60,731 bases of DNA from Sulfuritalea sp. (GCA_023229545.1 JALNZB010000021.1:1-60731); one strand, 5' to 3'. Counted from the stretch's first letter, positions 17,871-27,440 are shown. The notes: generated from the letters alone by a model not told the origin. Program-made: numbers and translations.

Positions 17871-18557
17871 GTGAATCTAAAACTTGTTTATCTGCTGCCC
17901 GCCGTCATGGTCGGGTTTGTGTCCGCGTTTGTGTCCGCGTTTGTGTCCTTACCCGCCGCCGCCCAGAATATCGAGAAGGGCAAGGAAATCAACGACACTT
18001 GCGCCGCCTGCCACGGCGAACTCGGCCAGGGCGGCAAGCGGGGCGAATACCCGCGCATCGCGGGCCAGCGCGCCGCGTTCCTTGAGGACCAACTCCGCGC
18101 CTACCGCGCCCGCAAGCGGGTGAACATCCCGATGTTCCCCTATACCCAGGAACGCGAACTGCCCGACGAGGACATCCGGGACGTTTCCGCCTATCTCGCT
18201 GGCATCAAGCTGTCATCCACGATGCCGGCCTTCAGGGGGGACGAGGATGCGCTGACGCGCCTGACCGCCATGGACAAGGTGATGATCATCTCCCGCGTCG
18301 AGGGCGACATCGCGAAAGGCGGCGAGGTCTACCAGAAGGATTGCGCCAGTTGCCACGGCAAGAAAGGCCTGGGCATCGGCGGCGTGCCAATGCTGGTCGG
18401 GCAATACACGAACTACCTGAAGAAGCAGATGGACGCTTACATCAAGGGCGAGCGACCGCACGAGGATGGCGCGGGCAAGGACATCCTGACGACACTCAAG
18501 GAAAAGGACTTGCAGGACATTCTGGCCTACCTGACCTCGATCCAGAAACAGGAATGA
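17871..18557 (+). CDS. Dihaem c-type cytochrome (cytochrome c4-like)
   Basis: A 228-residue periplasmic electron carrier with two haem-binding sites, CAACHG and CASCHG, in two similar halves, as in cytochrome c4. Downstream methionines suitable as distal ligands are present in both halves. The GTG at 17871 is chosen because AGGAAG lies four bases before it and it gives a normal signal peptide. The hydrophobic core of that peptide is built from a tandem 12-base repeat (FVSA-FVSA-FVS). It overlaps the next gene by ATGA, so it is co-translated with a metal-chaperone-like GTPase. Confidence 0.88.
   Translation: MNLKLVYLLPAVMVGFVSAFVSAFVSLPAAAQNIEKGKEINDTCAACHGELGQGGKRGEYPRIAGQRAAFLEDQLRAYRARKRVNIPMFPYTQERELPDEDIRDVSAYLAGIKLSSTMPAFRGDEDALTRLTAMDKVMIISRVEGDIAKGGEVYQKDCASCHGKKGLGIGGVPMLVGQYTNYLKKQMDAYIKGERPHEDGAGKDILTTLKEKDLQDILAYLTSIQKQE
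17919..17948 (+). repeat. In-frame tandem repeat in a signal peptide
   Basis: The 12-base unit TTTGTGTCCGCG is repeated about 2.5 times within the cytochrome signal peptide, adding four residues (FVSA) per unit. Copy-number change would keep the frame and alter only the length of the hydrophobic core. Confidence 0.7.
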
Positions 18558-19546
18558 ACAGCGCCACTGACAAGCCGCCGATTCCCGTCACCCTGCTTAC
18601 CGGCTTCCTCGGCGCCGGCAAGACGACGCTGCTGAACCGCATCCTCACCGAACGCCACGGCGAGAAAATCGCCGTCATCGAGAACGAGTTCGGCGAGGCC
18701 GGCATCGACAACGAACTGCTGGTGCAGGGCGACGAACAGATCGTCGAAATGAACAACGGCTGCATCTGCTGCACGGTGCGCGGCGACCTCATTCGCATCC
18801 TCGGCGAGCTGGCCGACAAGCGCGATTCCGGTCGGCTGGCCTTCACCCGCGTCGTCATCGAAACCACCGGGCTGGCCGATCCCGGCCCGGTGGCGCAGAC
18901 CTTCTTCGTCGATCCGGCCATCTCCGAACGCTACCTGCTCGACGCCGTGGTGACGCTGGTCGACGCCAAGCACGCCATGACGCAGCTCGACGAACACGCG
19001 ACCGCGCAGGAACAGGTCGGCTTCGCCGACCGCATCCTGATTTCCAAGGCCGACCTGGTCGACGAGTCGCAACTGGCGGCCTTGAAAAGCCGCCTGGTCG
19101 GCATCAACCCGCGCGCCGAAATCGACACTGCCCACTTCGGACACGCGCCGCTCGACCGGCTGCTGGACGTGAACGGCTTCGACCTCGACGCCATCCTCGA
19201 AATCAACCCGAACTTCCTTCACAGCCACCATCACCACCACAACGATTCGATTTCCTCCATCGTCTTTCGCGCCGACCGCCCCTTCGACGGCGAGCGCTTC
19301 CACGACGTACTCACCTCCATCGTCGAAGCGTTCGGCGCCGACCTGCTGCGCTACAAGGGCGTGCTGGCCATCGACGACCTGCCCCACCGCATCAACTTCC
19401 AGGGCGTGCATGCACTGATGGGCGGCAGCCCCGGCCGGCCATGGCTGGAGGGCGAGGCGCGCACGTCGACCCTGGTCTTCATCGGTCGCAACCTGCCGCG
19501 CGAACTGATCGAGGAAGGCATGCAGGTGGCGCTGCGCGACGGGTGA
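18554..19546 (+). CDS. CobW/ZNG1-family GTP-dependent metal chaperone
   Basis: A 330-residue G3E GTPase. Walker A is GFLGAGKTTLLN near the N-terminus. The metal-binding CxCC motif reads NNGCICC, the nucleotide specificity motif is SKADLV, and a histidine cluster (SHHHHHN) sits before the C-terminal CobW domain. Members deliver zinc (or cobalt) to client enzymes. The YjiA/ZNG1 branch fits better than CobW proper because no cobalamin genes adjoin. Its ATG overlaps the cytochrome stop (ATGA). Confidence 0.9.
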   Translation: MNSATDKPPIPVTLLTGFLGAGKTTLLNRILTERHGEKIAVIENEFGEAGIDNELLVQGDEQIVEMNNGCICCTVRGDLIRILGELADKRDSGRLAFTRVVIETTGLADPGPVAQTFFVDPAISERYLLDAVVTLVDAKHAMTQLDEHATAQEQVGFADRILISKADLVDESQLAALKSRLVGINPRAEIDTAHFGHAPLDRLLDVNGFDLDAILEINPNFLHSHHHHHNDSISSIVFRADRPFDGERFHDVLTSIVEAFGADLLRYKGVLAIDDLPHRINFQGVHALMGGSPGRPWLEGEARTSTLVFIGRNLPRELIEEGMQVALRDG

Positions 19547-19640
19547 GCGGCCGGGGTGCTGGAGTGGCCGGCTCGGCGGCTGCGGGGCGAGTGTGTTGGG
19601 CCATTTCCTGCGGGTATCGCGCCTTCGGTTGGGTTGAATC

Positions 19641-19667
19641 CGCCGTCTCGCCGGCGCCGACTTTTCT
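19641..19667 (+). repeat. Dispersed 27-bp element, copy 4 (upstream of cas3)
   Basis: Reads CGCCGTCTCGCC then GGCGCCGACTTTTCT, two mismatches to the consensus, in the gap between the CobW-like gene and the cas operon. Confidence 0.65.
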
Positions 19668-19715
19668 TTTTGGGTGGCTCGTCTGGTGAGCCTTTCGAGA
19701 AGTAGGATGGCCGCC

Positions 19716-22217
19716 ATGACTGATGAGAAACCCATGAATTACATCGCCCATGTTCGGAAGAACGGAGACCGACAATGGCTTCGCGATCATTTGCGCGGTG
19801 TTGGCGAGAAGGCATCCACGAACGCGGCCAAGATCGGACTGGCCACGCAGGGAGAGTTGATCGGCCTGCTGCATGATCTCGGCAAATACAGCGCAGCGTT
19901 TCAAGCCTATCTGGGTTCCGCAACCGGCATTCTGAATCAGGATGAAGACGAGGATTTTGTCGATGCTGACAGACTCAAGGGCAAGATCGATCATTCAACC
20001 GCCGGGGCGCAACTGGTCTGGCGCGAACTGGAAAAGCGTGGCCCGGTCGGGCAGATCGTTGGTCAGATGCTGGCCTTGTGCATCGCCTCGCATCACTCAG
20101 GTTTGATCGACTGCCTGAGTTCCGATCAACGGAGTCTCGGCGAAGATGTTTTCACCCGGCGCGTGCAAAAGGCCGACGAGCGCAGCCATCTGGTCGAAGC
20201 ATGGAGCAAGGTCGATGTCGCGATTCGTGAGCGAGCGGAATCGTTGTTCGCCACGCCGGATGTCGTGGCCGGACTGCAAGCCTGGCTTGGACGTATTGCG
20301 CTGGCTGCGCCCGGCAGGGCGGACAAGGGTTTCGTTGCTCAGCAGCAAATCGGTTTGCTCGTTCGTTTCCTGTTCAGTTGCCTGATCGACGCGGATCGGC
20401 TCGATACGGCGATATTCGAAAAGCCACGCGCCAACCGGCACCGCCGACAGGGTGACTATGCGGACTGGCCGATATTGGTGGGCCGGCTGGAAAAACACCT
20501 CGCCGGGCTGGAGCCGCACGAGTCGATTGACCATCTGCGGCGCGACATTTCCCGGCATTGCTTGGCGGGCGCAGCGCGTGAGCGAGGCATCTTTACCCTC
20601 AGCGTTCCGACGGGCGGCGGCAAGACGCTGGCGAGCTTGCGCTTTGCGCTTCATCATGCCGCTCGGCACAAGATGGACCGGATCATCTATGTCATTCCTT
20701 TCACGTCCATCATCGACCAGAACGCCGAGGTGGTGCGCGACATTCTCGAACCCAAGGAAGATATCGCGGAACAGGGCCGGATCGTGCTGGAGCATCACTC
20801 GAACCTCACGCCAGAAGTTCAGACGTGGCGCGACAAGATACTGACCGAGAACTGGGATGCACCCGTGATCTACACGACCATGGTGCAGTTTCTCGAAACC
20901 CTTTTCGGCGTCGGTACGCGGGGGGCGCGACGTATGCACCAGTTGGCCAATGCGGTGCTGATCTTCGACGAAATCCAGTCCCTGCCAGTTAATTGCGTCC
21001 ATCTGTTCAATAACGCCATCAACTTTCTCGCCGATCATTGCGGCAGTACGGTGGTGCTATGCACCGCCACCCAGCCATTGCTGGACAAGGTGGATTCGAG
21101 CCAAGGTGCGATCCGGCTAACGCCGAATAGTGAACTTATGCCGGACGTCACCGCCCTGTTCGCCGATCTGAAACGGGTCGATGTAATCAACCAACACAAA
21201 CCCGGTGGCTGGACGCAGGAGGAAGTCGCCAAGCTGGCGCGCGAGGAAACGCAAGAGGCGGGCAGTTGCCTCGTGATCGTGAATACCAAGAAAGCGGCGC
21301 AAGCGGTGTATCTCCTGTGCCAAGAGGGTAGCAGCGTGCCGGTGTTTCATCTCAGTACCAGCCTGTGTCCTGCGCACCGGAAAGCGATTCTTCGCGAAGT
21401 GCGGGAGAGCCTCGAACGTCGTGAGCCTGTCCTGTGCGTCAGCACCCAACTCATCGAGGCCGGCGTCGATGTCGATTTCGGCGCCGTGATTCGCTATGCC
21501 GCCGGTCTCGACTCCATCGCACAGGCGGCGGGGCGCTGCAACCGCAACAAACGGAACGCCACTGGTCGTGTTCATGTCGTTAATCCGCAGCAACAGGACG
21601 AGAATCTTGATCGGCTGATTGACATTCGCATCGGTCGCGACAAGACTGCGCGTATCCTGAATGATTACGAGGCAAATCCGGCGCGCTTCAATGGCAACCT
21701 GATCGGACCGGAAGCGATGGCGTGGTACTACGAGAATTACTTCTTCGCACGAAAGGGCGATATGAGCTATCCGGTTTCCGCCGCAACCCTTGGACACGAC
21801 GACAACTTGCTCAACCTGCTGTCGTCCAATCCGCTGGCGAGCGCGGAATATGCTCAGCGCAACGGCCAGATGCCGAAGCTCTATCTGCGTCAATCCTTCA
21901 AGGCCGCCGCGCAAGCATTCAAGGCCATCGACGCGCCGACGCAGGGCGTTATTGTTCCGTTCTGCGAAACCGGTCGCCAACTAGTCAACGATCTTTGCGC
22001 CGTCCACGAAGTGGAGAAACAATACGACTTGCTGCGTCGCGCCCAGCAATACACCGTGAATGTATTCCCGCATCAACTGGCCAAGCTGCAAGAAGCGGGC
22101 GCCGTGCATCCAGTGCAGGAAGGCACGGGGATTCTGCATCTCGACCCACGTTATTACAGCTTTGAATTTGGCCTTGTCACCGAACCCATCGGCCCCATGG
22201 AGACCTTGCTATCGTGA
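19716..22217 (+). CDS. cas3: Cas3 helicase-nuclease (type I-C)
   Basis: An 833-residue Cas3 that unwinds and degrades target DNA recruited by Cascade. The N-terminal HD nuclease has LLHDLGKYSAAFQAY at about residue 50, then HSTAGAQ and SHHSG. The SF2 helicase has Walker A PTGGGKTLASLRFA near residue 300, the DExx box IFDEIQSLP near 417, STQLIEAGVDVDF and motif VI AGRCNRN. Nothing is missing. Several ATGs cluster at the start (19707, 19716, 19734); 19716 is chosen for its AGGA eight bases upstream. It is the first gene of the operon and overlaps cas5 by GTGA. Confidence 0.95.
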   Translation: MTDEKPMNYIAHVRKNGDRQWLRDHLRGVGEKASTNAAKIGLATQGELIGLLHDLGKYSAAFQAYLGSATGILNQDEDEDFVDADRLKGKIDHSTAGAQLVWRELEKRGPVGQIVGQMLALCIASHHSGLIDCLSSDQRSLGEDVFTRRVQKADERSHLVEAWSKVDVAIRERAESLFATPDVVAGLQAWLGRIALAAPGRADKGFVAQQQIGLLVRFLFSCLIDADRLDTAIFEKPRANRHRRQGDYADWPILVGRLEKHLAGLEPHESIDHLRRDISRHCLAGAARERGIFTLSVPTGGGKTLASLRFALHHAARHKMDRIIYVIPFTSIIDQNAEVVRDILEPKEDIAEQGRIVLEHHSNLTPEVQTWRDKILTENWDAPVIYTTMVQFLETLFGVGTRGARRMHQLANAVLIFDEIQSLPVNCVHLFNNAINFLADHCGSTVVLCTATQPLLDKVDSSQGAIRLTPNSELMPDVTALFADLKRVDVINQHKPGGWTQEEVAKLAREETQEAGSCLVIVNTKKAAQAVYLLCQEGSSVPVFHLSTSLCPAHRKAILREVRESLERREPVLCVSTQLIEAGVDVDFGAVIRYAAGLDSIAQAAGRCNRNKRNATGRVHVVNPQQQDENLDRLIDIRIGRDKTARILNDYEANPARFNGNLIGPEAMAWYYENYFFARKGDMSYPVSAATLGHDDNLLNLLSSNPLASAEYAQRNGQMPKLYLRQSFKAAAQAFKAIDAPTQGVIVPFCETGRQLVNDLCAVHEVEKQYDLLRRAQQYTVNVFPHQLAKLQEAGAVHPVQEGTGILHLDPRYYSFEFGLVTEPIGPMETLLS

Positions 22218-22957
22218 ATGACACCCGCCACAAAGGAATCGCCTTCAAGGTTTGGGCACGTCACGCCCTATTCACCGATCCGCTGACCCGTGTCGGCGGC
22301 GAGAAGTGTTCCTATCACGTCCCGACGTACGAGGCGCTGAAGGGCATCGCCAAGTCGATCTACTGGAAGCCGACCTTCATCTGGGTCATCGATGAGGTGC
22401 GGATCATGAAGCGCATCCGCACCCAGACTAAGGGCACCAAGCCGCTGGTGTTCAGTGGCGGCAACGATCTGGCGATCTATACTTTTCTTGCCGATGTCGA
22501 ATATCAGGTGCGAGCGCATTTCGAGTGGAACGAGCACCGCCCCGAACTGGCCGACGACCGAAATCCCGGCAAGCATTTCGCTGTTGCCCAGCGCACGCTC
22601 GAACGCGGCGGACGGCAGGACATATTTCTCGGCACCCGCGACTGCCAGGGCTATGTCGAACCTTGCGAATTCGGTAGCGGTACCGGTGAATACGACGGTG
22701 CTGGCGAACTGGCCTATGGCCTCATGTTCCATGGCTTCGACTATCCCGACGAGATTGGCGACGGCAAACTGCATGCGCGCTTTTGGCGACCGACAATGAA
22801 AGACGGCGTCATCCGCTTCCCGCGACCGGAATACTGTGCTGTCCGCAAGTTCGTGCGCGACATGACAGCCAAGCAGTTCGTTCAGGATAAGAACCTGCAA
22901 GGCGTCGAAGCAGAGGTCGCCGAAATGCAACTGGAGGCGAGCGATGGCTTGGATTGA
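22214..22957 (+). CDS. cas5c: Cas5c, crRNA-processing subunit of I-C Cascade
   Basis: A 247-residue Cas5 of the I-C (Cas5d/Dvulg) branch. In this subtype it both caps the 5' handle of the crRNA and cuts the repeat, replacing Cas6, which is absent here. The first segment FKVWARHALFTDPLTRVGGEKCSYHVPTYEA is split by the typical glycine-rich turn, and a second conserved block reads YWKPTFIWVIDEV. The start is GTG within the cas3 stop (GTGA). The 37-base repeat it must cut is longer than the common I-C repeat. Confidence 0.93.
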   Translation: MNDTRHKGIAFKVWARHALFTDPLTRVGGEKCSYHVPTYEALKGIAKSIYWKPTFIWVIDEVRIMKRIRTQTKGTKPLVFSGGNDLAIYTFLADVEYQVRAHFEWNEHRPELADDRNPGKHFAVAQRTLERGGRQDIFLGTRDCQGYVEPCEFGSGTGEYDGAGELAYGLMFHGFDYPDEIGDGKLHARFWRPTMKDGVIRFPRPEYCAVRKFVRDMTAKQFVQDKNLQGVEAEVAEMQLEASDGLD

Positions 22958-24890
22958 GAAGCTTCACGCTACTTACGAGGCGTGTAAGGGACACGAGCCG
23001 CCGGGCGCTGAACCGTTGATGCCGGTGAGTCATACGCCGCAACAGGCGCACATCGAGATCACTGTCGATGGACAGGGCAATTTCAAGAGCGCAAAGATTG
23101 TAAAAAAGGAAGAGACAGTGGTCCCGGCGACACAACAATCGTCGATCCGAACTGCCAATGAAGCGGCGCATCCACTCTGCGACAAGGTGCAGTATTGCGC
23201 AGCGGACTATCCCGCTTTCGGTGGAGCCAAGCCCGCATACTTTCAAAGCTACCAGACGCTGCTTTCTGCTTGGTGCGCCTCTTGTTTCACTCATTCCAAA
23301 GCACAAGCCGTTCTCGCTTATGTAAAAAAGGGCACAGTGGTTGCTGATCTGGTCAGCGAAAAACTTCTCCACTTGGATGCGGATGGAAAACTCCTGACCG
23401 AATGGAATGGCGACGAAACGCCGGAGATTTTTCGCCTGCTTACTGGCAAGAAGGACAAGTATGGCGACACCAAGCGTGACCAGGGCGACGCATTTATCCG
23501 CTGGATAGTCTGGAGCGCCGATGATCTATGCTCGGAAGTATGGAAGGACTCGAGATTGCAGGAAGCATGGATCGGCTTCGACTCTGCGAACAATACAGAG
23601 AAAGGTATTTGCATGGTAACTGGCGATCCTGATGCGGCTTTGGCTTCCAGCCATCCAAAGCGCATCAGGCATCCTGGAGACGGGGCAAAACTCATCAGTT
23701 CCAACGATGGCAGTGGATATACGTTCCGCGGTCGCTTTACCGATAGCGATGGCAAGCAAGCCGCTGGTGTCAGCTATGTGGTCACGCAGAAAGCTCACAG
23801 CGCCCTGCGCTGGCTTATCAAGCGCCAAGCGTACCGAAATGGCGATCAGGCCATCGTTACTTGGGCTGTCACTGGCAAACCAGTGCCCGATCCGTGGGCA
23901 GACTCGCTTTCACTGATTCTCGGTATCGAAACTACCGCAGCAACTACTACGGAGGATGGGCAAGTCTTCGTCGGCGATGGTGGGCAGGCGTTTGCGCTTC
24001 GCCTGCGCAATGCTATCGCCGGGTATCGCGCCAAACTTGATCCGACCGAAGACATCGTCGTTATGGGCTTGGATTCGGCAACGCCGGGACGTATGGCGAT
24101 TACGTTTTACCGCGAGTTGAAGGGCTCGGAATTCCTGGCCCGCGTGGAAGCTTGGCATACGCAATACGCCTGGCCGCAGAACTTCGGCAAGGACAAGCGC
24201 TTCGTAGGTGTCCCTGCTCCGCACGACATCGCTGAAGCTGCGTTCGGTCGTCGCTTGGACGAAAAGTTGAAGAAAGCCACTGTCGAGCGGCTTCTGCCTT
24301 GCATTGTCGACGGCCAGGTTATGCCACGCGACTTGGTGGTCTCGGTTGTCCGCCGCGCAACCAACCGTGTCGGACTGGAGTATTGGGAGTGGGAAAAATA
24401 TCTCGGCATCGCCTGCGCGATGTTCCGGGGCTACTCGAAATCACTGGGAAAGGAGTACGACATGGCATTGGAGCGGGACAAAAACAGTCGCGACTATTTG
24501 TTTGGCCGCCTGCTGGCTGTTGCAGACAATATTGAAGGCCGCGCGTTGAAACAGGCCGGCGAAACGCGCGATACCACCGCCGCGCGGCTGATGCAACGTT
24601 TCGCCGACCGACCGTTCTCGGCTTGGCGAAGCATCGAGCTAGCGTTACGACCGTACCAAACCAGGTTACGCTCCTCTGAGATAACCGCTGGCTTCTTGTT
24701 GAGCCGGGAAAAAGCACTGGACGAAATCATGGGGCTTTTTCATGCCGACGACTTCAACGACGACCGCACCCTATCAGGCGAATTCCTGCTCGGCTACCAC
24801 TGCCAGCGCCAAGCGCTGTTTGCCTCGGCGCCGTCGGCTACCAACGATCAACCCTCGGATGAATCTACTCAGGAGCGTGCACCATCATGA
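22944..24890 (+). CDS. cas8c: Cas8c (Csd1), large subunit of I-C Cascade
   Basis: A 648-residue Csd1/Cas8c, which recognises the PAM and in this subtype also yields the small subunit by internal translation. Recognisable features are FGGAKPAYFQSYQTLLSAWC, LRWLIKRQAYRNGDQAIVTWAVTGK, and the C-terminal helical part with DYLFGRLLAVADNIEGRAL. The ATG at 22944 has GGAGG upstream and overlaps cas5 by 14 bases. This gene is visibly less GC-biased at third positions than its chromosomal neighbours, consistent with lateral transfer of the locus. Confidence 0.93.
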   Translation: MAWIEKLHATYEACKGHEPPGAEPLMPVSHTPQQAHIEITVDGQGNFKSAKIVKKEETVVPATQQSSIRTANEAAHPLCDKVQYCAADYPAFGGAKPAYFQSYQTLLSAWCASCFTHSKAQAVLAYVKKGTVVADLVSEKLLHLDADGKLLTEWNGDETPEIFRLLTGKKDKYGDTKRDQGDAFIRWIVWSADDLCSEVWKDSRLQEAWIGFDSANNTEKGICMVTGDPDAALASSHPKRIRHPGDGAKLISSNDGSGYTFRGRFTDSDGKQAAGVSYVVTQKAHSALRWLIKRQAYRNGDQAIVTWAVTGKPVPDPWADSLSLILGIETTAATTTEDGQVFVGDGGQAFALRLRNAIAGYRAKLDPTEDIVVMGLDSATPGRMAITFYRELKGSEFLARVEAWHTQYAWPQNFGKDKRFVGVPAPHDIAEAAFGRRLDEKLKKATVERLLPCIVDGQVMPRDLVVSVVRRATNRVGLEYWEWEKYLGIACAMFRGYSKSLGKEYDMALERDKNSRDYLFGRLLAVADNIEGRALKQAGETRDTTAARLMQRFADRPFSAWRSIELALRPYQTRLRSSEITAGFLLSREKALDEIMGLFHADDFNDDRTLSGEFLLGYHCQRQALFASAPSATNDQPSDESTQERAPS

Positions 24891-25741
24891 CAACATTACA
24901 AAACAAAGTCGACTTCGCCATCGTCCTTCGCGTTAAGAACGCCAACCCGAACGGTGATCCACTCAACGGCAACCGCCCGCGCACCGATTACGGCGGCTTA
25001 GGCGAGATCACCGACGTCTGTCTCAAGCGCAAGCTGCGTGATCGCTTGCAGGAAGCAGGACAGCCGATATTCGTTCAATCTGATGACCGCAGGAAAGATG
25101 AACACAGAAGCCTTGCCAACCGGGCCAAGGCGGTGCTTGGCGATAAGCTCGGCGGACCAGAGACGGTGACGCTTGCTTGCGGCACATGGTTTGACGTTCG
25201 CGCATTTGGACAGTTGTTCGCGATCAAGGCCGCGAAGAAATCGAGCAAGAAAGGCGAGTCGGCGGACGAAGCGAGCGGTGACACCGGCATATCCATCGGC
25301 ATTCGTGGCCCGGTCACCATTCAGTCCGCTTTCTCCGTTGAGCCCGTCAGTATTACCAGCACGCAAATCACCAAAAGCGTAAACGGCGAAGGTGATGGGG
25401 CGAGACGCACCCCTGACACCATGGGCATGAAGCACCGTGTCGATCACGGCATCTATGTCAGCTACGGCAGCATCAACCCGCAACTGGCCGAACGCACGGG
25501 CTTCTCCGCCAAAGATGCCGAAGCCATCAAGCAGTGGCTACCAAAATTGTTCGAAAATGATGCTTCATCGGCTCGGCCAAATGGCAGCATGGAAGTCGTC
25601 AAGGTCGTCTGGTGGCAACATGACAGCAAGGCCGGCAAGTGTTCATCGGCCAAGGTGCATGGTAGTTTGACCGTTGCGGCGGATGGCTCTATCTCGGTAG
25701 CTGACATCGGCGTAAAACCCGAGATCATTGAGGGGTTTTGA
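24887..25741 (+). CDS. cas7c: Cas7c (Csd2), crRNA-backbone subunit
   Basis: A 284-residue Csd2/Cas7 that polymerises along the crRNA. The diagnostic N-terminus reads RVKNANPNGDPLNGNRPR, and further motifs are GPVTIQSAFSVEP and MGMKHRVDHGIYVSYGSI. It overlaps the cas8 stop by ATGA. Its own stop (TGA at 25739) overlaps a TTG that could start the nuclease gene downstream, where cas4 would normally be expected. Confidence 0.95.
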   Translation: MTTLQNKVDFAIVLRVKNANPNGDPLNGNRPRTDYGGLGEITDVCLKRKLRDRLQEAGQPIFVQSDDRRKDEHRSLANRAKAVLGDKLGGPETVTLACGTWFDVRAFGQLFAIKAAKKSSKKGESADEASGDTGISIGIRGPVTIQSAFSVEPVSITSTQITKSVNGEGDGARRTPDTMGMKHRVDHGIYVSYGSINPQLAERTGFSAKDAEAIKQWLPKLFENDASSARPNGSMEVVKVVWWQHDSKAGKCSSAKVHGSLTVAADGSISVADIGVKPEIIEGF

Positions 25742-26793
25742 GCGTTCCTATGCCTTCCGACACCCCGCCCGCCCTCGCCGACGCCCCCACCGGCTACGCC
25801 GACTGGCTGGCCGATCTGAAGACTCGTATCCAGACCGCCCAGCAGCGCGCGGCGCTGGCGGTGAATCGCGAGTTGGTGTTGCTGTACTGGCAGATCGGGC
25901 GCGATATTCTGGAGCGGCAGGCCCGGCAGGGCTGGGGGGCCAAGGTGATCGAGCGGCTGGCGCACGATCTGCGCACGGCCTTTCCCGACATGAAGGGATT
26001 TTCGCCGCGCAATCTCAAGTACATGCGCGCGTTTGCCGAGGCATGGCCGGATAACGAATTTGTGCAAGCGGCACTTGCACAATTGCCCTGGTATCACCAG
26101 CTTGCGCTGCTCGACAAGCTGCGCACGGCGGATGAGCGCCGCTGGTACGCCGCCAAGGCCATCGAAAACAACTGGTCGCGCAATGTCCTGGTGATCCAGA
26201 TCGAGACCGGTCTGCGCGAACGTAGCGGCACCGCCGTCACCAATTTTTCGACCCAATTGCCGCGCGCGCACTCCGACTTGGCGCGCGAATCGCTGAAGGA
26301 TCCGTACCGGCTGGATTTCCTCGGATTGGGCGAGGATGCCAACGAACGCGCAATTGAATCCGCCATCGTCGAGCACATCACCCGCTTCCTGCTCGAACTT
26401 GGCGCCGGATTCGCTTATGTCGGGCGGCAAGTGCCTATCGAGGTGGGCGGCGATGATTTCTTCATCGATCTGCTTTTCTATCACCTCAAGCTGCGCTGCT
26501 ACGTCGTGATCGAACTCAAGGCCGGCCCGTTCAAGCCGGAGCACGCGGGGCAACTGAACTTCTACCTGAGCGCGGTGGATGCACAGGTGAAGGCGGAGCA
26601 GGACAATCCCACTATCGGCCTGCTGTTGTGCAAGAGCCAGAACCGCGTGGTCGCTGAGTACGCGCTGCGCGGTTCCAGCAAGCCCATCGGCGTCGCCGAA
26701 TACCAGCTCGTGGCCGCACTGCCTGCCGAGTTGCAAACCAGTCTGCCGAGCATCGAACAGATCGAGCGCGAACTGGGCGGTGATGGTTCGTAG
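25738..26793 (+). CDS. DUF1016/YhcG PD-(D/E)XK nuclease embedded in the cas operon
   Basis: A 351-residue (or 347 from ATG 25750) protein of the YhcG/DUF1016 family. The N-terminal DUF1016 helical domain reads NRELVLLYWQIGRDILERQ and GFSPRNLKYMRAFAEAW. The C-terminal PD-(D/E)XK nuclease domain starts at DFLGLGEDANERAIESAI and carries GRQVPIEVGGDDFFIDLLFY, the catalytic pair VIELKAG near residue 257, and GQLNFYLSAVD and GLLLCKSQN. All expected catalytic residues are present. It overlaps cas7 (TTGA) and runs 11-14 bases into cas4, so it is coupled on both sides. YhcG proteins are usually stand-alone or restriction-associated; a role inside a I-C operon is not known to me. Confidence 0.9.
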   Translation: MSVPMPSDTPPALADAPTGYADWLADLKTRIQTAQQRAALAVNRELVLLYWQIGRDILERQARQGWGAKVIERLAHDLRTAFPDMKGFSPRNLKYMRAFAEAWPDNEFVQAALAQLPWYHQLALLDKLRTADERRWYAAKAIENNWSRNVLVIQIETGLRERSGTAVTNFSTQLPRAHSDLARESLKDPYRLDFLGLGEDANERAIESAIVEHITRFLLELGAGFAYVGRQVPIEVGGDDFFIDLLFYHLKLRCYVVIELKAGPFKPEHAGQLNFYLSAVDAQVKAEQDNPTIGLLLCKSQNRVVAEYALRGSSKPIGVAEYQLVAALPAELQTSLPSIEQIERELGGDGS

Positions 26794-27427
26794 CGTGAGC
26801 GATCCCGCCGACTCCATCCCTCTCTCCGCCCTCCAGCACTGGTGCTACTGCCCGCGCCAGTGCGCGCTGATCCATGTCGAGCAGGTGTTCGCCGACAACC
26901 TGCACACCATGCGCGGCCAGGCGGTGCATAAGCAGGTGGACCAGCCCGGCGTCGAGACGCGCGCCGGGCTGCGCGTCGAGCGCGCGTTACCCGTATGGAA
27001 TGATCGCCTCGGCTTGATCGGCAAAGCCGACATCGTCGAGTTCGAGGACGACGGCACGCCCTACCCGGTGGAATACAAACACGGCAGCCGCAGCAAGGCG
27101 GCGTGGATCGCGGCCTGCGACGATTTGCAGCTCGCCGCCCAGGCCCTGTGCCTTGAAAAAATGACCGGCAAGCAGGTGCCGGCTGGCGCGCTCTACTACG
27201 CCACGTCCCGCCGCCGACGTGAGGTGTTGGTCACGATGGCATTGCGCGAGCGCGTTGCCGAGGCAACCGTCGCCGTGCGTGCGCTGATCGATGCCGGCGT
27301 CGTGCCACCAGCCGTGAACGATGCCCGCTGCAAGAACTGCTCGCTGATCGAACTGTGCCAGCCGGTCTTGCGCGATACCGGCGCAACCAGCCCGGCGCGC
27401 GCCCGGCTGTTCGATGCCGACGCCTAG
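26783..27427 (+). CDS. cas4: Cas4 nuclease for spacer processing
   Basis: A 214-residue Cas4 (start ATG 26783, or GTG 26780). It has the iron-sulfur cluster cysteines in CYCPRQC at the N-terminus and in CKNCSLIELC at the C-terminus, and the RecB-like nuclease core IGKADIVEF followed by PVEYKHGS. In type I-C it trims prespacers for a correct PAM and orientation together with Cas1-Cas2. Its first codons overlap the embedded nuclease gene, so expression of the two is tied. Confidence 0.94.
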   Translation: MVRSVSDPADSIPLSALQHWCYCPRQCALIHVEQVFADNLHTMRGQAVHKQVDQPGVETRAGLRVERALPVWNDRLGLIGKADIVEFEDDGTPYPVEYKHGSRSKAAWIAACDDLQLAAQALCLEKMTGKQVPAGALYYATSRRRREVLVTMALRERVAEATVAVRALIDAGVVPPAVNDARCKNCSLIELCQPVLRDTGATSPARARLFDADA

Positions 27428-27440
27428 ACGGGAGTATGCG

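Noticed and set aside
19674..19715. Longer cas3 start at 19674
   Set aside because: The added residues are not Cas3-like and the later ATGs have a better placed binding site.
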